A stretch of DNA of 64,000 nucleotides from Tretioscincus oriximinensis (lineage: Eukaryota; Chordata; Lepidosauria; Squamata; Gymnophthalmidae). The notes beneath the pieces were generated by a model, which worked only from the letters and a program-made list of their open reading frames with translations, made no database searches and was not told the origin of the DNA. Positions within the stretch are counted from its first letter, which is position 1. Each line of letters starts with the position of its first letter. Below are positions 34,038 to 44,584 of this stretch, in pieces. Position numbers and translations under genes: made by a program. Location: the NCBI GenBank assembly GCA_022410635.1, contig JAJVDF010000221.1, positions 562,543 to 626,542 on the forward strand, read 5' to 3'.

Positions 34038-35440
34038 GCCTGGAATAATGCAATGCACTTTCTACAGAATTGTTTCCATAGCACAAAAAGTTTGAAAAAA
34101 GTTTAAGGAAGATTTTGAAGTGACTGGGGAAAGGTGAAGCAATTAGCAATGGAAATGCTCTGTTTCAGTTAATTGCTTGGACTATTCTTAAATTAAAATG
34201 AAAAAAATCCTTAGATGCTATTCCAACACAGACTTTTAATCTATCTCCAATTCTGAAAGACTGGACTAGTCCTGGTTTAGTCCAGATTTTCAGAGCTGAA
34301 AATGGATAAAAGAATGTGTTGGGATAGCACTTCAGAAAGACTCTAATGGTAGTATAAATTTCAAAACTAAGGTGTAGATAAAAGGGTTACATTTGAGCTT
34401 GGTTAAATGCACCTTTTTGCTTTATGTACTATATTTTTTGAACTAATGAGCAACTTGCAACTGGTTACAAATGAAAATATCAAAGTAGTCTTCACTAAAA
34501 AAGCATTGGCTTTCAGAATCTTATTCCTCCATAAGTGAGTGAAAAAGTAGATTATGCAATTGGGTGAAGCTGCCAAATATTCCATTACTGTCACTGATGT
34601 TTCAAACTCTTATGACAGTTAATAAGTGAATGAAAAATGCTTGTTCTAAAATGGACATTGAGGATTTAACCTATGAAGACAGTGACTCATGGAATAAGTT
34701 TTGGATAGAAGCAATTGGATATGAAGCTTCTCAAAAAGTATTTTCCCAGACTGCAATAAATAGCATGATTTGATAAGTGAGGCAATGTGGAATTTAAGCA
34801 TCATGAACTATATACACTGATGAACTCCAGTTATAACTTTGGATCCGAAGCTGCACATATGAATTCTCAACTGTTATACTGCCAAATGTTAACTTAATGT
34901 AGGACCTTAGACAAGATCCTCTCAAGGGCCAGGGAGTGTTTTGCCATTTACTGTAATTGCAATTTAATAATCTTAAAGGATATGACATACATAAAAGTAC
35001 ATCCAAAAGCAACCTTTTTAAAAGAAGAAAAAGGAGAAGCAACTCCAATGGCTAGTAACATTTGAGAATTTAGTTAACAAATTAAAAAGCTGTATCCCAG
35101 CCTTCTTTTATGTAGTTCAAAAGAATATAAATTCCCATGAAGCATGAAAAATAAAAATGCAACGCTAAATTGTTGCTAACAATATTCATACATTCGTAGA
35201 GCCATGGTGCTTACTTACAGGAATGATAATAGCCAACAGCAATAATACTACAAGTATAGCACTTTTCTGAAGCTGATAGCACAGCCAGGGAACTTTCATT
35301 CCAAATTGTGATGTTTTCAGTTGACATACAGTATAATCAAGCGCAGAAAATGACCTCTAAAATGGTCATTAAAATGGTGGTTTAAATAGGACTGTCTACA
35401 TCACAGCAGAGAAAGACTTAGCCCCCTCCAAATGGCATGC
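34038..35440. other. Unannotated 1.4 kb
   Basis: AT-rich. No gene, RNA or repeat family recognised. Confidence 0.4.
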
Positions 35441-35617
35441 TGTCGGGGTTCACCATACGTGATATATTAATTGGCATTAATATATTTGATATAAATTTAT
35501 ACAAGAATTGGTCCCCAGAAGCTCAGGCAGCCAGTAAAATTTTGGNAAAATTCCCAGTACAAGGTGTTGCAAGAGAGCTAATCTCTCTCTTCCTGCCCTG
35601 AAGCAGTACCCATTCAT

Positions 35618-35656
<39 letters not shown>

Positions 35657-36296
35657 TACTTATACCCCGCCCTATACCCGAAGGTCTCAGGGCGGCAAAA
35701 ACAGTAAAACATCACTACAAAAATTAAAAAAGTATAAAACAATATTAAAAGTAGGGATAGAGATGGCATTTCTTCAGCCAAAGGCCAGGCAAAAGAGGTG
35801 CAGTTCCCCTTAGCCTATTGTCTCAAAAGGCACCCATTGTATCTGTAGCCCTGGCTTAATGGCATGAGTCAATTACCCTGGAAAGTCCAGAGGAAGTCTT
35901 TTGTCCATCCCTTTACCTTGGGGTGAATGAGAGGTCACAGGTACTGGAAGTCTAAAGGGGTCAATCTTGTATTGCTCAAACCATACCCATATTTGGAAGT
36001 TCCTGACACAGGCTGCGCCCCTTGGGAGGAGGGAGAGACGTCACACAGGTGTCACAACCTGGACCCACCTCCGGTCCGCCCCAAACCACACCTTCTAAAC
36101 TCCCACTTTCTGACATCACTTTTCTTGTACACGCCTTCTGTTTGGAGTCAATAAAACCTGCTGCACAGAGGTGCTCTGGAGGATTCCATGACCCACGTAG
36201 ACTTCCTGGATCTTGCCTCATGATCTAGCTTTATGGCCTCTGTGTGAGTTCTTGATGGGAGTCAGATTTTACACGTGTCCATATCCTGACGATACA
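35441..36296 (+). mobile_element. Solo LTR-like retroviral sequence, interrupted
   Basis: It begins TGTCGGGGTTCACC and may end at ATTTTACA (36273) or at CTGACGATACA (36296). The second would give TGTC.../...GATACA termini. A promoter-proximal GC-rich U3-like part (36010-36110) is followed by 'gagtcaataaaacctgct' near 36147, a good AATAAA polyadenylation signal, and then U5-like sequence. No primer-binding site or gag follows, so it looks like a solo LTR of an endogenous retrovirus. An L2 tail with a 7-bp duplication sits inside it. The exact ends and target duplication are not proven. Confidence 0.55.
35615..35831 (-). mobile_element. L2-like LINE tail nested in the LTR, with 7-bp duplication
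   Basis: A (TTTA)n run of about 12 units is followed by 'cttataccccgccctatacc' and 'ggtctcagggcgg', the complement of the L2-type 3' end. ACCCATT is found on both sides (35608-35614 and 35832-35838), so this was inserted into the LTR-like sequence. The 3' end is the (TTTA)n side. Confidence 0.8.
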
Positions 36297-36639
36297 GCTG
36301 CCTCAGATGTGCAGGCATCTTAATAACGTGGTAAGCAAACCCCCATTAGCATGCAATTGTGTTCACCAGCCCAGGATGTAGAGCCAAGTAGCCANGATGT
36401 ACACAGTGTGGAACTAAACCAGGAAGTGTGTGAGATTCTCATGCTGCTGTCTTCTCATCAGTTCCTGCCTTCTCCCAATTAATGCAGCACAAAATGAAGG
36501 ATTAGAAGGGGAATATGGGCCATTTCGCTAAGATGTTGCAAAATATCAGGAAATTGCTGATCTTCTCATCTTTATTACTGAACCATGGTGAAGCATGGTA
36601 AAAACTCTAAAAACAAAAGTAATATCTATAGCCCAACAC

Positions 36640-37330
36640 TAGATATTTATATTCTGCCCTTCGTTCAAAGGTTCCCTGGTGGGTCACAGCAAAGGATAAA
36701 GCATATTTAAAAACATAACCCACTGACCCCAAATTCCCTCCATGCCTCCCTAGCAAGTCTACATTCAACCCAGGTATACAGGAAGGTTTCAACCAGGTAT
36801 TGAAAATCATAAGCTGGCATATCCCCACTGGGAGGCGATTCCAAAGCCAGGTAGTTCTCTCTTGGTAGAGAGGCACAGGTAGAGCCCTGGTGTTTCAGCA
36901 TAGATCCCATGTTCAAAACTTTAGGTAGGCTGCGGAGAGGGGTGAGCATCCTCTACTGGCCTCAGCTCCACGCAACCCAGCTATTCACAAGCAAGAAATT
37001 GTGATTGGACAAATAGGGACAATCACAGCATGGTGGGGAAAATAAAATGTAAGCCTTGGGGCAAAAAATAAAGCTTCTGAGCCACTTTAAGTCCCTTTGG
37101 GTAAGAAAAGTGGGGTATAAAAACCCAGTTCTTCTTGCATACCACAGTCCTCCATACATCAGAGGGAAGTGAAACTATGAGAGGAACATCACTTCAGGTG
37201 ATCTTAAATATGAGACGTCTATATGGGAAAAGGTGTTCCTTCAGATATTTGGGACCCAAAACATTTGTGTGGCAGATTTGTCTATGAGAAAACTATGAAA
37301 CCAGACTCTCATAGCAGAGCTCATTCCAAT
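36640..37330 (-). mobile_element. L2-like LINE 3' remnant, minus strand, split by a SINE
   Basis: The plus strand shows 'tatttatattctgcccttcg' near 36645 (tail) and, right of the SINE, 'gttccttcagatatttgggacccaaaac' near 37227, which resembles the 'gttcctccaaatatttggggccc' block of the L2 at 18270. It is strongly diverged. The order fits one L2 remnant with the 36930-37140 SINE in its middle. Confidence 0.5.
36930..37140 (+). mobile_element. 5'-truncated copy of the tRNA-derived SINE
   Basis: It starts at 'ctgcggagaggggtgagcat', which corresponds to position 33808 of the full copy just after the tRNA head. It ends 'aacccagttcttctt'. The pol III boxes are missing, so it could not be transcribed on its own. 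Confidence 0.75.
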
Positions 37331-37789
37331 AGAAGACACTACAACATAGTCTTTAAAGTGTTTCTGGGTAAAGTGAATTGGTCATTGTGCATGTAGTTGT
37401 TATAATCTACTCAGCACTTGGAGCCCAGTACTATTTCACTTGGCTCCCAGAAATAAAAAAGTGAATATTTTCATTTCCAGCTTCCAAAGGGCCCTAAAGG
37501 ATCCTAAAATGTATACTGAACTTATGCAAACAGTCTGTAACAGTTTAGGAGTTTGAGATGGTGACCAGGAAGCATATACATGTGAAAAACATACCTTTTT
37601 ATTAATTATAGTTACTGGACCTCTTTCAAGGAATACTCTTGCTTTGCAATCCAGACTCTTGGGGGCCCAAGGGCAGAACATGAAAATTTTATGAACATCG
37701 CTTCCAAGGTGGGACCACAAATGACATAGCAAATCTCTTCCCTCCCTTAGAAATTCAGCAACTGCCCAGGGAGGGAGGGAAGATGAAGC

Positions 37790-38481
37790 CCTCCTGCCCT
37801 GGCCTCCCTTTCCTGGTTAGGCAGGGCTGCATCTGGTCCTTTCCTCCCTCCAGCTGGTCTCGAGGATGCCCTGAGTGGGCCTGGCCTGTTGAGCAGCCAC
37901 TCGCAGTGCCCCAGGCAGCCAGGGGGAGGGTGTCAGTGTTGCTGCTCCTGGAAGGCTGTCAGTGTCAACACTCCATGAAGCTGTGCAAAGCAAACCACAA
38001 TGGCAGTGCCTGTGCCACCTGGTAGGTGAAGGGTGGCAGCGGCAGAGCCTATTCCCGATTGGCAATCACAGGCCACACATGAACCGCTTCTTCATCCAGT
38101 TGCCAAGTTAAAGGCACCACTCCAACCAACCAAGTCAAGAGCGCAGCAGTGGCAGAGTGAATGTGCCACCTCCTTGTCANCTTGGTTGCTGCCACTCTGC
38201 TGGGGCCCTGGTGGAGGGACCAAGGCTCTCCTGATGCTCCTGGGGGCCATTTGGCTGGATTGGCTTGGGCTATTGTCACCCAAAGAGCCTCAACAAAAGG
38301 CTAGTTAAGATGGCAGCAGCGCACACCCAGTCTTCCTCATCTTCACACACACACACTGCTTCTACCTGTCCCTGCCTGCCTCCTCACGGTGCTCATCTAG
38401 TCCATCTGCTTTTCCAAGCTGCTTGGAAAAACAGCAGTCTTCGCCTGTTCCTCTGTCTGCATGCTGCTCAGTGCTCTGATT
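37790..38481. repeat. 680-bp GC-rich direct repeat, copy 1
   Basis: Nearly identical to 41332-42013 in the same orientation. By eye I count about a dozen substitutions, one indel of a few bases near 38165 and a few Ns. G+C is much higher than the flanks. Similar open frames recur in both copies, in the same positions on each strand, but none has a domain and their ends coincide with ambiguous bases or frame noise, so I do not call a gene. The homology stops at 'tcagtgctctgatt'. Confidence 0.9.
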
Positions 38482-40059
38482 GTGTCCTCCTCCTGCTGAG
38501 TTGATGACTGAGCATGCAAAATGGCAGACATGGGGGGTTGATACTTGCGTATGTGTGTTCCTGCAGAGTACGTCATCACTGGGCCCGAATGAGCATTGGT
38601 TTTTTTTTTTTTAAAAAAAAATTAAAATATAATAGCCTATTCTTTTAATTTCAGTTTTTTAACAGCCGGAGATGTGCCCGGGCCACTGCCTCAGTTACCC
38701 TGTTGTTGCCACACCTTCAAATCCATCCATTTCCTGTCTCAAGAAGAAACAAAGATATCATTACCAATTAACCAGTGAAGCTAAATCAGCCCAACCATTT
38801 CCTCACAAGAACCAAACAAAATAGAAGCTAGAAGATGTGTATTTTTCCCAAATCTCTCACATATTCATTTATATTATTTAGAATATTCTTTTACCAGGAG
38901 CATTATTGCTATGAAGAACTTCAAGAGACGCAGATTGCCTTTGATTTATGATTGCTTTTGTTGGCCTAGTACTCAGAGCATAGTGGAAATTTGTTGAATG
39001 GAAAATCTATTCACAGAAAACTCCAGAGATGCCTGCCTCACTACTTCTCACTACCTCTGCACTCCACAGGGACATGCAAAGAAATGCACTGTGTCTGGTA
39101 TTATAAGGCAGCCAACTTAGTTAAATTTCCAAGACAGCAGCTGGAGCAATGCTTCATTGTATAAAGCAGCCCTTCCAATCCAGAGTGATAAAAGTTGTGG
39201 CAGGCTGGCAGTAGTAGTGCTGAATGTTGTTCACAGTTAAATGCAAAGAAACTCAAGGCACTGCTGTGTCAGCAAACTAAAGGCTACATTAAAAGTGTAA
39301 TTGGGTGATTTGTGGCCTTTTCTGGAATCTAAAATAGTTATAATAAGGACAGGTTGATCAAGAATGAGACTTTGGTGTGCTCTGAAAGGGACATTTGACC
39401 AGTAATCTTGGCATGGCAATCTTGACAAAATCATCACTCATTGAAAATGCTTTTTTAATCGTTTTTATTACTGTTTCTCCTACCAGATGTGGATTTGTGA
39501 ATCCAGGCCTGCATAAATAAATGCAGAAAAGCTCACAGATGTATTCTCTGGCTTTTAATATGAATTAGAGGTGGAATGCAGACACTAGTCTCCTCATATT
39601 ATAACTTCTAAGGCTGCCTAGCCATGAAGGATTTTTACCAAGATGGTAGCAACATCGTATAGAATCCGCCCCATGAGCTCATACAAGTTCAGTGATCCAC
39701 TCACTAAAACGACCTGTGGACTCAGATTTTCCAGCCACCACTGTTTTTTCAATTCCTCAGCAGACGTTTTTAAAATCCCAAAAATAGTTTCAACAACGTG
39801 GATATGGTAAACCTCACTGAGACTTTGAGGCTCACAGAGAATGCTGGGAATTGTAGTAAGACAAGCGCAGAGAATGCAAGGCAACATAATGAAACTGTGG
39901 GGGAAATTGAAGGTAGGTGAAGCGGAATCATGAACATATTTTTCCAGATTTAAAAGAAATAACGGAACTAAACATGTTGTGGGGAGGAACCCAAAGTCAC
40001 TTTTTAATTGCTTTATTATGTGTGATCATGCAACTAAGATCTCATAATTTTTTTAGTGT
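38482..40059. other. Unannotated 1.6 kb
   Basis: There is an oligo-T/oligo-A palindromic patch at 38598-38630. The minus frame at 39618-39887 (89 residues) shows no known domain. The rest is unrecognised. Confidence 0.35.
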
Positions 40060-40067
40060 CCCTGGGG

Positions 40068-40591
40068 TAGGGTTGCCATATTTTGGCAGCCCAAAACCGG
40101 GACGGGGTGGGAGTGCATGCTAGCGTGTGCACGCATGCGCATGCGCACACACACAGGCATGCACACACACGCACACACACATGCATACACACACATGCAC
40201 GCACACATGCACGAACACGGACGCTTGTGGTGAGGCAGGCAGAACAGAGCTGCTCAAAAGCTCTGTTCTCCTGTCAAAACCCCAAGCGTTTTTCCTCTGC
40301 TGGAGGCGAGTTGGCGCGCTTTGCCTGACAGCAGGCACAAAACCCCGCATCCAGCAGAGGATCAGCTATGGCACACTCCAAGGTTCCTTCTAGGACCCTG
40401 GAAAGTGTTGGTCGGGCTGCAGCCGTCAGCCCTGACGGCTCCTTTGCCTTTAAAATCCTGAATTTTTACATTCCTTGATGCAGCATTGGGGAATGTAAAA
40501 TCCGGGATTTTCTCTTAAAACCAGGAGGGGACTATATTCTAGTCCCCAAAGCCAGGATTGTCCCGCTTTCTCGGGACATATGGCAACCTTA
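40068..40591. mobile_element. hAT-like MITE, 524 bp, perfect 8-bp target duplication
   Basis: The left end 'tagggttgccatattttggc' and the complement of the right end 'taaggttgccatatgtcccg' form TIRs of about 14 bp. CCCTGGGG stands at 40060-40067 and again at 40592-40599, a perfect 8-bp duplication typical of hAT. The interior holds a (CA)n/(GC)-type alternating tract at about 40115-40220, which gives mirrored frames on both strands, and then unique sequence with 'ccgggattttctcttaaaac'. No transposase. Confidence 0.9.
40110..40222. repeat. Alternating purine-pyrimidine (CA)n-rich tract
   Basis: A run of CA/TG and CG dinucleotides, including 'gcatgcgcatgcgcacacac', lies inside the 40068-40591 hAT element. 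Alternating CG/CA tracts can adopt left-handed DNA, but nothing here shows a function. Confidence 0.9.
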
Positions 40592-40679
40592 CCCTGGGGT
40601 ATCTTGCAAAGATCCATGTCTTCAAAATCAGGATCACTTGGGTGATCAACATAAACTGTGTGCACAAAGTTTTCTCTAT

Positions 40680-41041
40680 GGCTACGTGCACACGGCATAT
40701 TTGTACCTCAACCAGAGTGAGATGAGGAAGACTCCAGCACATGGAGTCTCAAGCATTTTTCAGCAGTTGTCCCACAATAAACACCTTTTTCCCCAGAATA
40801 AACTATTGCTGGGATATTCAGGCATAATTCCGGAGAACCCCCGTCCTCTCCTGAGCGTATGCGTATGGACAAATTAGGTGCGAAAGGTTAAAGCAAGCAA
40901 GAACACAGCAGTAGTTTCTAGTGGCTGTTGCAAAAATTCTCGGACTGCTCTGCCCCAAGATCAGTGAGCAATATCATGGAACTGGGACTCTGGTCACAGA
41001 ATATANAGGTTTGGTGTGCACAGACATGCAATTGCTGTATT
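40680..41041. mobile_element. TIR MITE copy, right-truncated
   Basis: Homologous to 11150-11555 from the left terminus 'ggctacgtgcacacggcat' to 'ttggtgtgcacagaca' near 41025. The right TIR is lost. Confidence 0.8.
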
Positions 41042-41331
41042 CCTGTTTCCCATATACTAGTATATGATTGGCTGAATTCTAGGAATATCAATGGCTGCAA
41101 AATGTTCATGCTAGTTATTCATTATTCCTTCAATTAGCAGCATGGGTGGAATAGAAAAAGCTCCTTGCCCAAAAAAAAAATCCATTTTACTGTCATATGA
41201 CATGTGTAACATGTGTATATGTATATATTTTAGTGGTTTACTGTTATAGGTTCTACTGTTATAGGTTTTACTCTTGTAGGTTCCCTTATGTGATTTTAGA
41301 GGGAAGATTGAACTTTATTTGAACTTGGTTA

Positions 41332-42013
41332 AGCCCTGGGCCTCCCCTCCCTGGTTAGGCAGGGCTGCATCTGGTCCTTCCCTCCCTCCAACTGGTCTCG
41401 AGGATGCCCTGAGTGGGCCTGGCCTGTTGAGCAGCCACTCGCAGTGCCCCAGGCAGCCAGGGGGAGGGCGTCAGTGTTGCTGCTCCTGGAAGGCTGTCAG
41501 TGTCAACACTCCATGAAGCTGTGCAAAGCAAACCACAATGGCAGTGCCTGTGCCACCTGGTAGGTGAAGGGTGGCAGCGGCAGAGCCTATTCCCNATTGG
41601 CAATCACAGGCCACACATGAACCGCTTCTTCATCCAGTTGCCAAGTTAAAGGCACCACTCCAACCAACCAAGTCAAGAGCGCAGCAGTGGCAGAGTGAAT
41701 GTGCCTTGTGAGCTTGGTTGCTGCCACCCTGCTGCGGCCCTGGTGGAGGGACCAAGGCTCTCCTGATGCTCCTGGGGGCCATTTGGCTGGATTGGCTTGG
41801 GCTATTGTCACCCAAAGAGCCTCAACAAAAGGNTAGTTAAGATGGCAGCAGCGCANACCCAGTCTTCCTCATCTTCACACACACACACTGCTTCTACCTG
41901 TCCCTGCCTGCCTCCTCACGGTGCTCATCTAGTCCATCTGCTTTTCCAAGCTGCTTGGAAAAACAGCAGTCTTCGCCTGTTCCTCTGTCTGCATGCTGCT
42001 CAGTGCTCTGATT
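41332..42013. repeat. 680-bp GC-rich direct repeat, copy 2
   Basis: Second copy of the block at 37790-38481. The left edge also differs: 'gaacttggttaagccctggg' precedes it here. It runs directly into LTR-like sequence at about 42013, while copy 1 runs into unrelated sequence. Confidence 0.9.
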
Positions 42014-42250
42014 TTACCCTGGGATTTTGGAGAAAAACCTTGCCTTTGCAAGAAATGTACTTAGTTGCATGATTTTCGGCAGGAAGTATTGGCTGTAGTG
42101 ATTGGCTAGTGTACAGTATATAAGGAGCTTCTCTGCCAAAGGACAATCACTGCAGACCAAACTCAGGTTCCATTAAGAGCTGAAATAAACACTTTCTAGA
42201 GCGGAAACACGTTTCTTTCTTGAGTGCTTCATTCCTGTTAGCAGTGGCAT
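42014..42250 (+). mobile_element. LTR-like sequence with TATA box, poly-A signal and possible primer-binding site
   Basis: 'cagtatataaggagc' near 42114 is a TATA box. 'gagctgaaataaacactttc', about 70 bp later, carries AATAAA. U5-like sequence then ends 'cctgttagca'. One base further, 'tggcatcac' resembles the TGG-start primer-binding site complementary to initiator Met tRNA. This order (U3, R, U5, PBS) is what one expects at the end of a 5' LTR. No gag-like frame follows. The 5' boundary is unclear and may lie in the upstream repeat. Confidence 0.5.
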
Positions 42251-42998
42251 CACATTTACCTTGCCATAGGCTGTGATCACACTGGGAGTTTGGAGGGCAT
42301 TTGTTTCCAAAGAATCACTCCATTTATATATGTATTAAGGTGAAAAACTGTGTAATGGGAATTAAGTACCTCAAATGCCTCTGAAATGTAGTCCTATAGC
42401 AGGGCTTTCTTATCAATAAGCGCTCGCCATTCATTGGCCACTACTGGTCCTATTTTCCAGTGTAGCAGGATACAAGTGGCTCAGGAACTTTGCAAGCAAT
42501 CTTAATTCCTTCTGACTCCAAGACTGAGACATCACATCTGTGGTGAGGAAAAATACGCGCAGACCCTGGGGTCAAAGTAAGTTTTTGTTTTTTAAGTTTA
42601 GGTTTGTCCTTTGGCTCCCTAATCTATCCCAGAAGTGCTCCTAAAATCGTAGCTCAGGTTCAATCGTCTGTTTTAGGAAGTTCACTATTCCTCATTGTTT
42701 GCATGAAATAGGGATAAAACATATTCGGTATGTTGTAGCAACTCCTAAAACAGATTAATGTTTAGCCTAGGCACATTGATTTGTTCTACCTGTGTAGTAA
42801 ACCCTGGCTAATCCACATTAGCAACAGTACATTTGAACACAGAGCAGATATATACGCTCAAAGATGGAGCCAAACCAGCTCGAATTGGGAGTCAACAGAG
42901 AGCACAATGGCCTTGTCTTCTTTGATGGAACAGGAAGTGAGTGAATTGAAGTACAGAGGCTTCCTTCTTTCAACTAGCTTAGTAACATTTGAATAAGA
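42251..42998. other. Unannotated interval
   Basis: No gene or repeat family recognised. Confidence 0.4.
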
Positions 42999-43000
42999 AG

Positions 43001-43237
43001 TGCCAGTTTGATGTAGTGGTTAGAGTGTTGGACTCTTATCTGGTGGTCTCCTGATTCGATTCCTACTCCTCCATGGAGTCAGATGGGTGACCTTGGGCCA
43101 TTCACAGTTCTTTAGAACTTTCTCAGCCCCACATACTTCACAGGGTGTCTACTGTAGAGAAAGCAACAAAAACTATATATATTGAGACCTTTGGATATAA
43201 GGTAGGATATAAGTACAAATTAATTAATTAATTAATG
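43001..43237 (+). mobile_element. tRNA-derived SINE, second family, with L2-like tail
   Basis: The head 'tgccagtttgatgtagtggt' has box A (TAGTGGTTAGAG, about 43016-43027) and box B (GATTCGATTCC, 43053-43063). 'gtgaccttgggccattcaca' and 'tgtagagaaagcaac' follow, then 'ggatataaggtaggatataa' and an (ATTA)n tail. This is the common squamate/reptile pattern of a tRNA head joined to a LINE-like 3' end. It is not the same family as the SINE at 33733. Confidence 0.8.
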
Positions 43238-44546
43238 CTTGCATGAAGACATACGGTAACCCATTTCTAAAGTGATTTAACCTATTCCACGTAACAATAC
43301 GTATGTGGCTACAATCATCCAGATCAAATAAATCCACTTTTATTAAAATGGATTAAGAAGGATAATTACAAATGGGGTCATATATCGAGTCTAAAGATGT
43401 AATAATAAACAAAGCAATAGGTAACTAGGAAAGCAGGACATGAGTATCAAACAATAGGATAAAAGCAGGACTAAAACTCTTAAAAGGTGATACTTACGGG
43501 AGACGTAGCCACTCCAAGAACATCCCCAAAACATCCCCCTTCCAAAATTATGGGCAGCATTCTTCTATAAACATTAAATATGCGAAGCTTTATCCTAGTT
43601 TTTATGTGATAATCCTATACTAGAGGTAGGTGGCATATCCCATTCTTCCTCTGTGTGTGCACCATCTCATTATAATGTTAGCAAATACTATTTTGAAGTA
43701 AATGGATTTTTTAAAACAGCAGACGTTACAACTTATCCCTTTGTCACTCTGCCACATTTATCTGACTGGTGAATGTATATATACCATTAAAAGAATCATT
43801 TTTTCCACTTCATCCTGCTAAAAGTCCACTTATGTTTAAATTTTTTAGACAAAGAGCAGTAAATTCTCATATGATTACATACACTGAGCGGTTTACATTG
43901 TCGCTCTGGTTTAATAATTACATGGTGAGGTCATAATGTTTTCCCCATTTCTCCTAGTACAGAATACAATCCTCGTGGCTTCAGAATTCATTGCGTCACA
44001 CCAATTAATGCAAAAGGAGACACTTGCAGTTCAGATTGATATCAGGCTATTTTCCATTGTCTTCTTTCTTTTCCAGCTTGATCAGCCATATGTGCCATGA
44101 GTCTACCCTAATGGAACATTCTGGAATAAATTCAGTTTCTTCTGGTACCTTTGTACATCTTGCTATTTGCATAATTTAAATCTGAGAATCTGAGAAATAG
44201 ATAGCCTTAAGGAAAAATGCTGGGCTAGATGGATGATGTAAGCCTGAGAAACAGAAGGAGGTGGAAAATATTTTTAATGGGACTCTACTGTATTCTGTCT
44301 TGTATCAGGAGATTATTATTATATTAATATAGAGTGTTGACAGACTTAAGATTAGAGATATAGGCCTCCTTCTCTCACATGAACAGTATTCCTTCTTTTC
44401 CATCTATCAGCAAGTTTAATGGGCTGTTTGCACAGGCTCAGTAATGCATTTTTATAGATTCAACACAACTAACCATTATTGAAGTTATACAAACTGGACC
44501 TAAGACTTAAACAGATATTTGTAAAGGTCTGTTAAGATTTCTTCTG
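43238..44546. other. Unannotated interval
   Basis: No gene or repeat family recognised. Confidence 0.4.
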
Positions 44547-44584
44547 TTAAGACTTCTGCTCACTGTTAAGACTTCTGCTCACTG
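44547..44584. repeat. Two-copy tandem duplication, 19 bp
   Basis: 'ttaagacttctgctcactg' occurs twice head-to-tail. Confidence 0.9.

Noticed and set aside
37783..38308. Overlapping open frames on both strands, repeated at 41319-41811
   Set aside because: They follow from high G+C in the duplicated block, contain no domain, and conservation is at DNA level over the whole block, not codon-wise.
40110..40222. CRISPR-like or satellite array
   Set aside because: The repetition is a dinucleotide tract without spacers or a longer unit.
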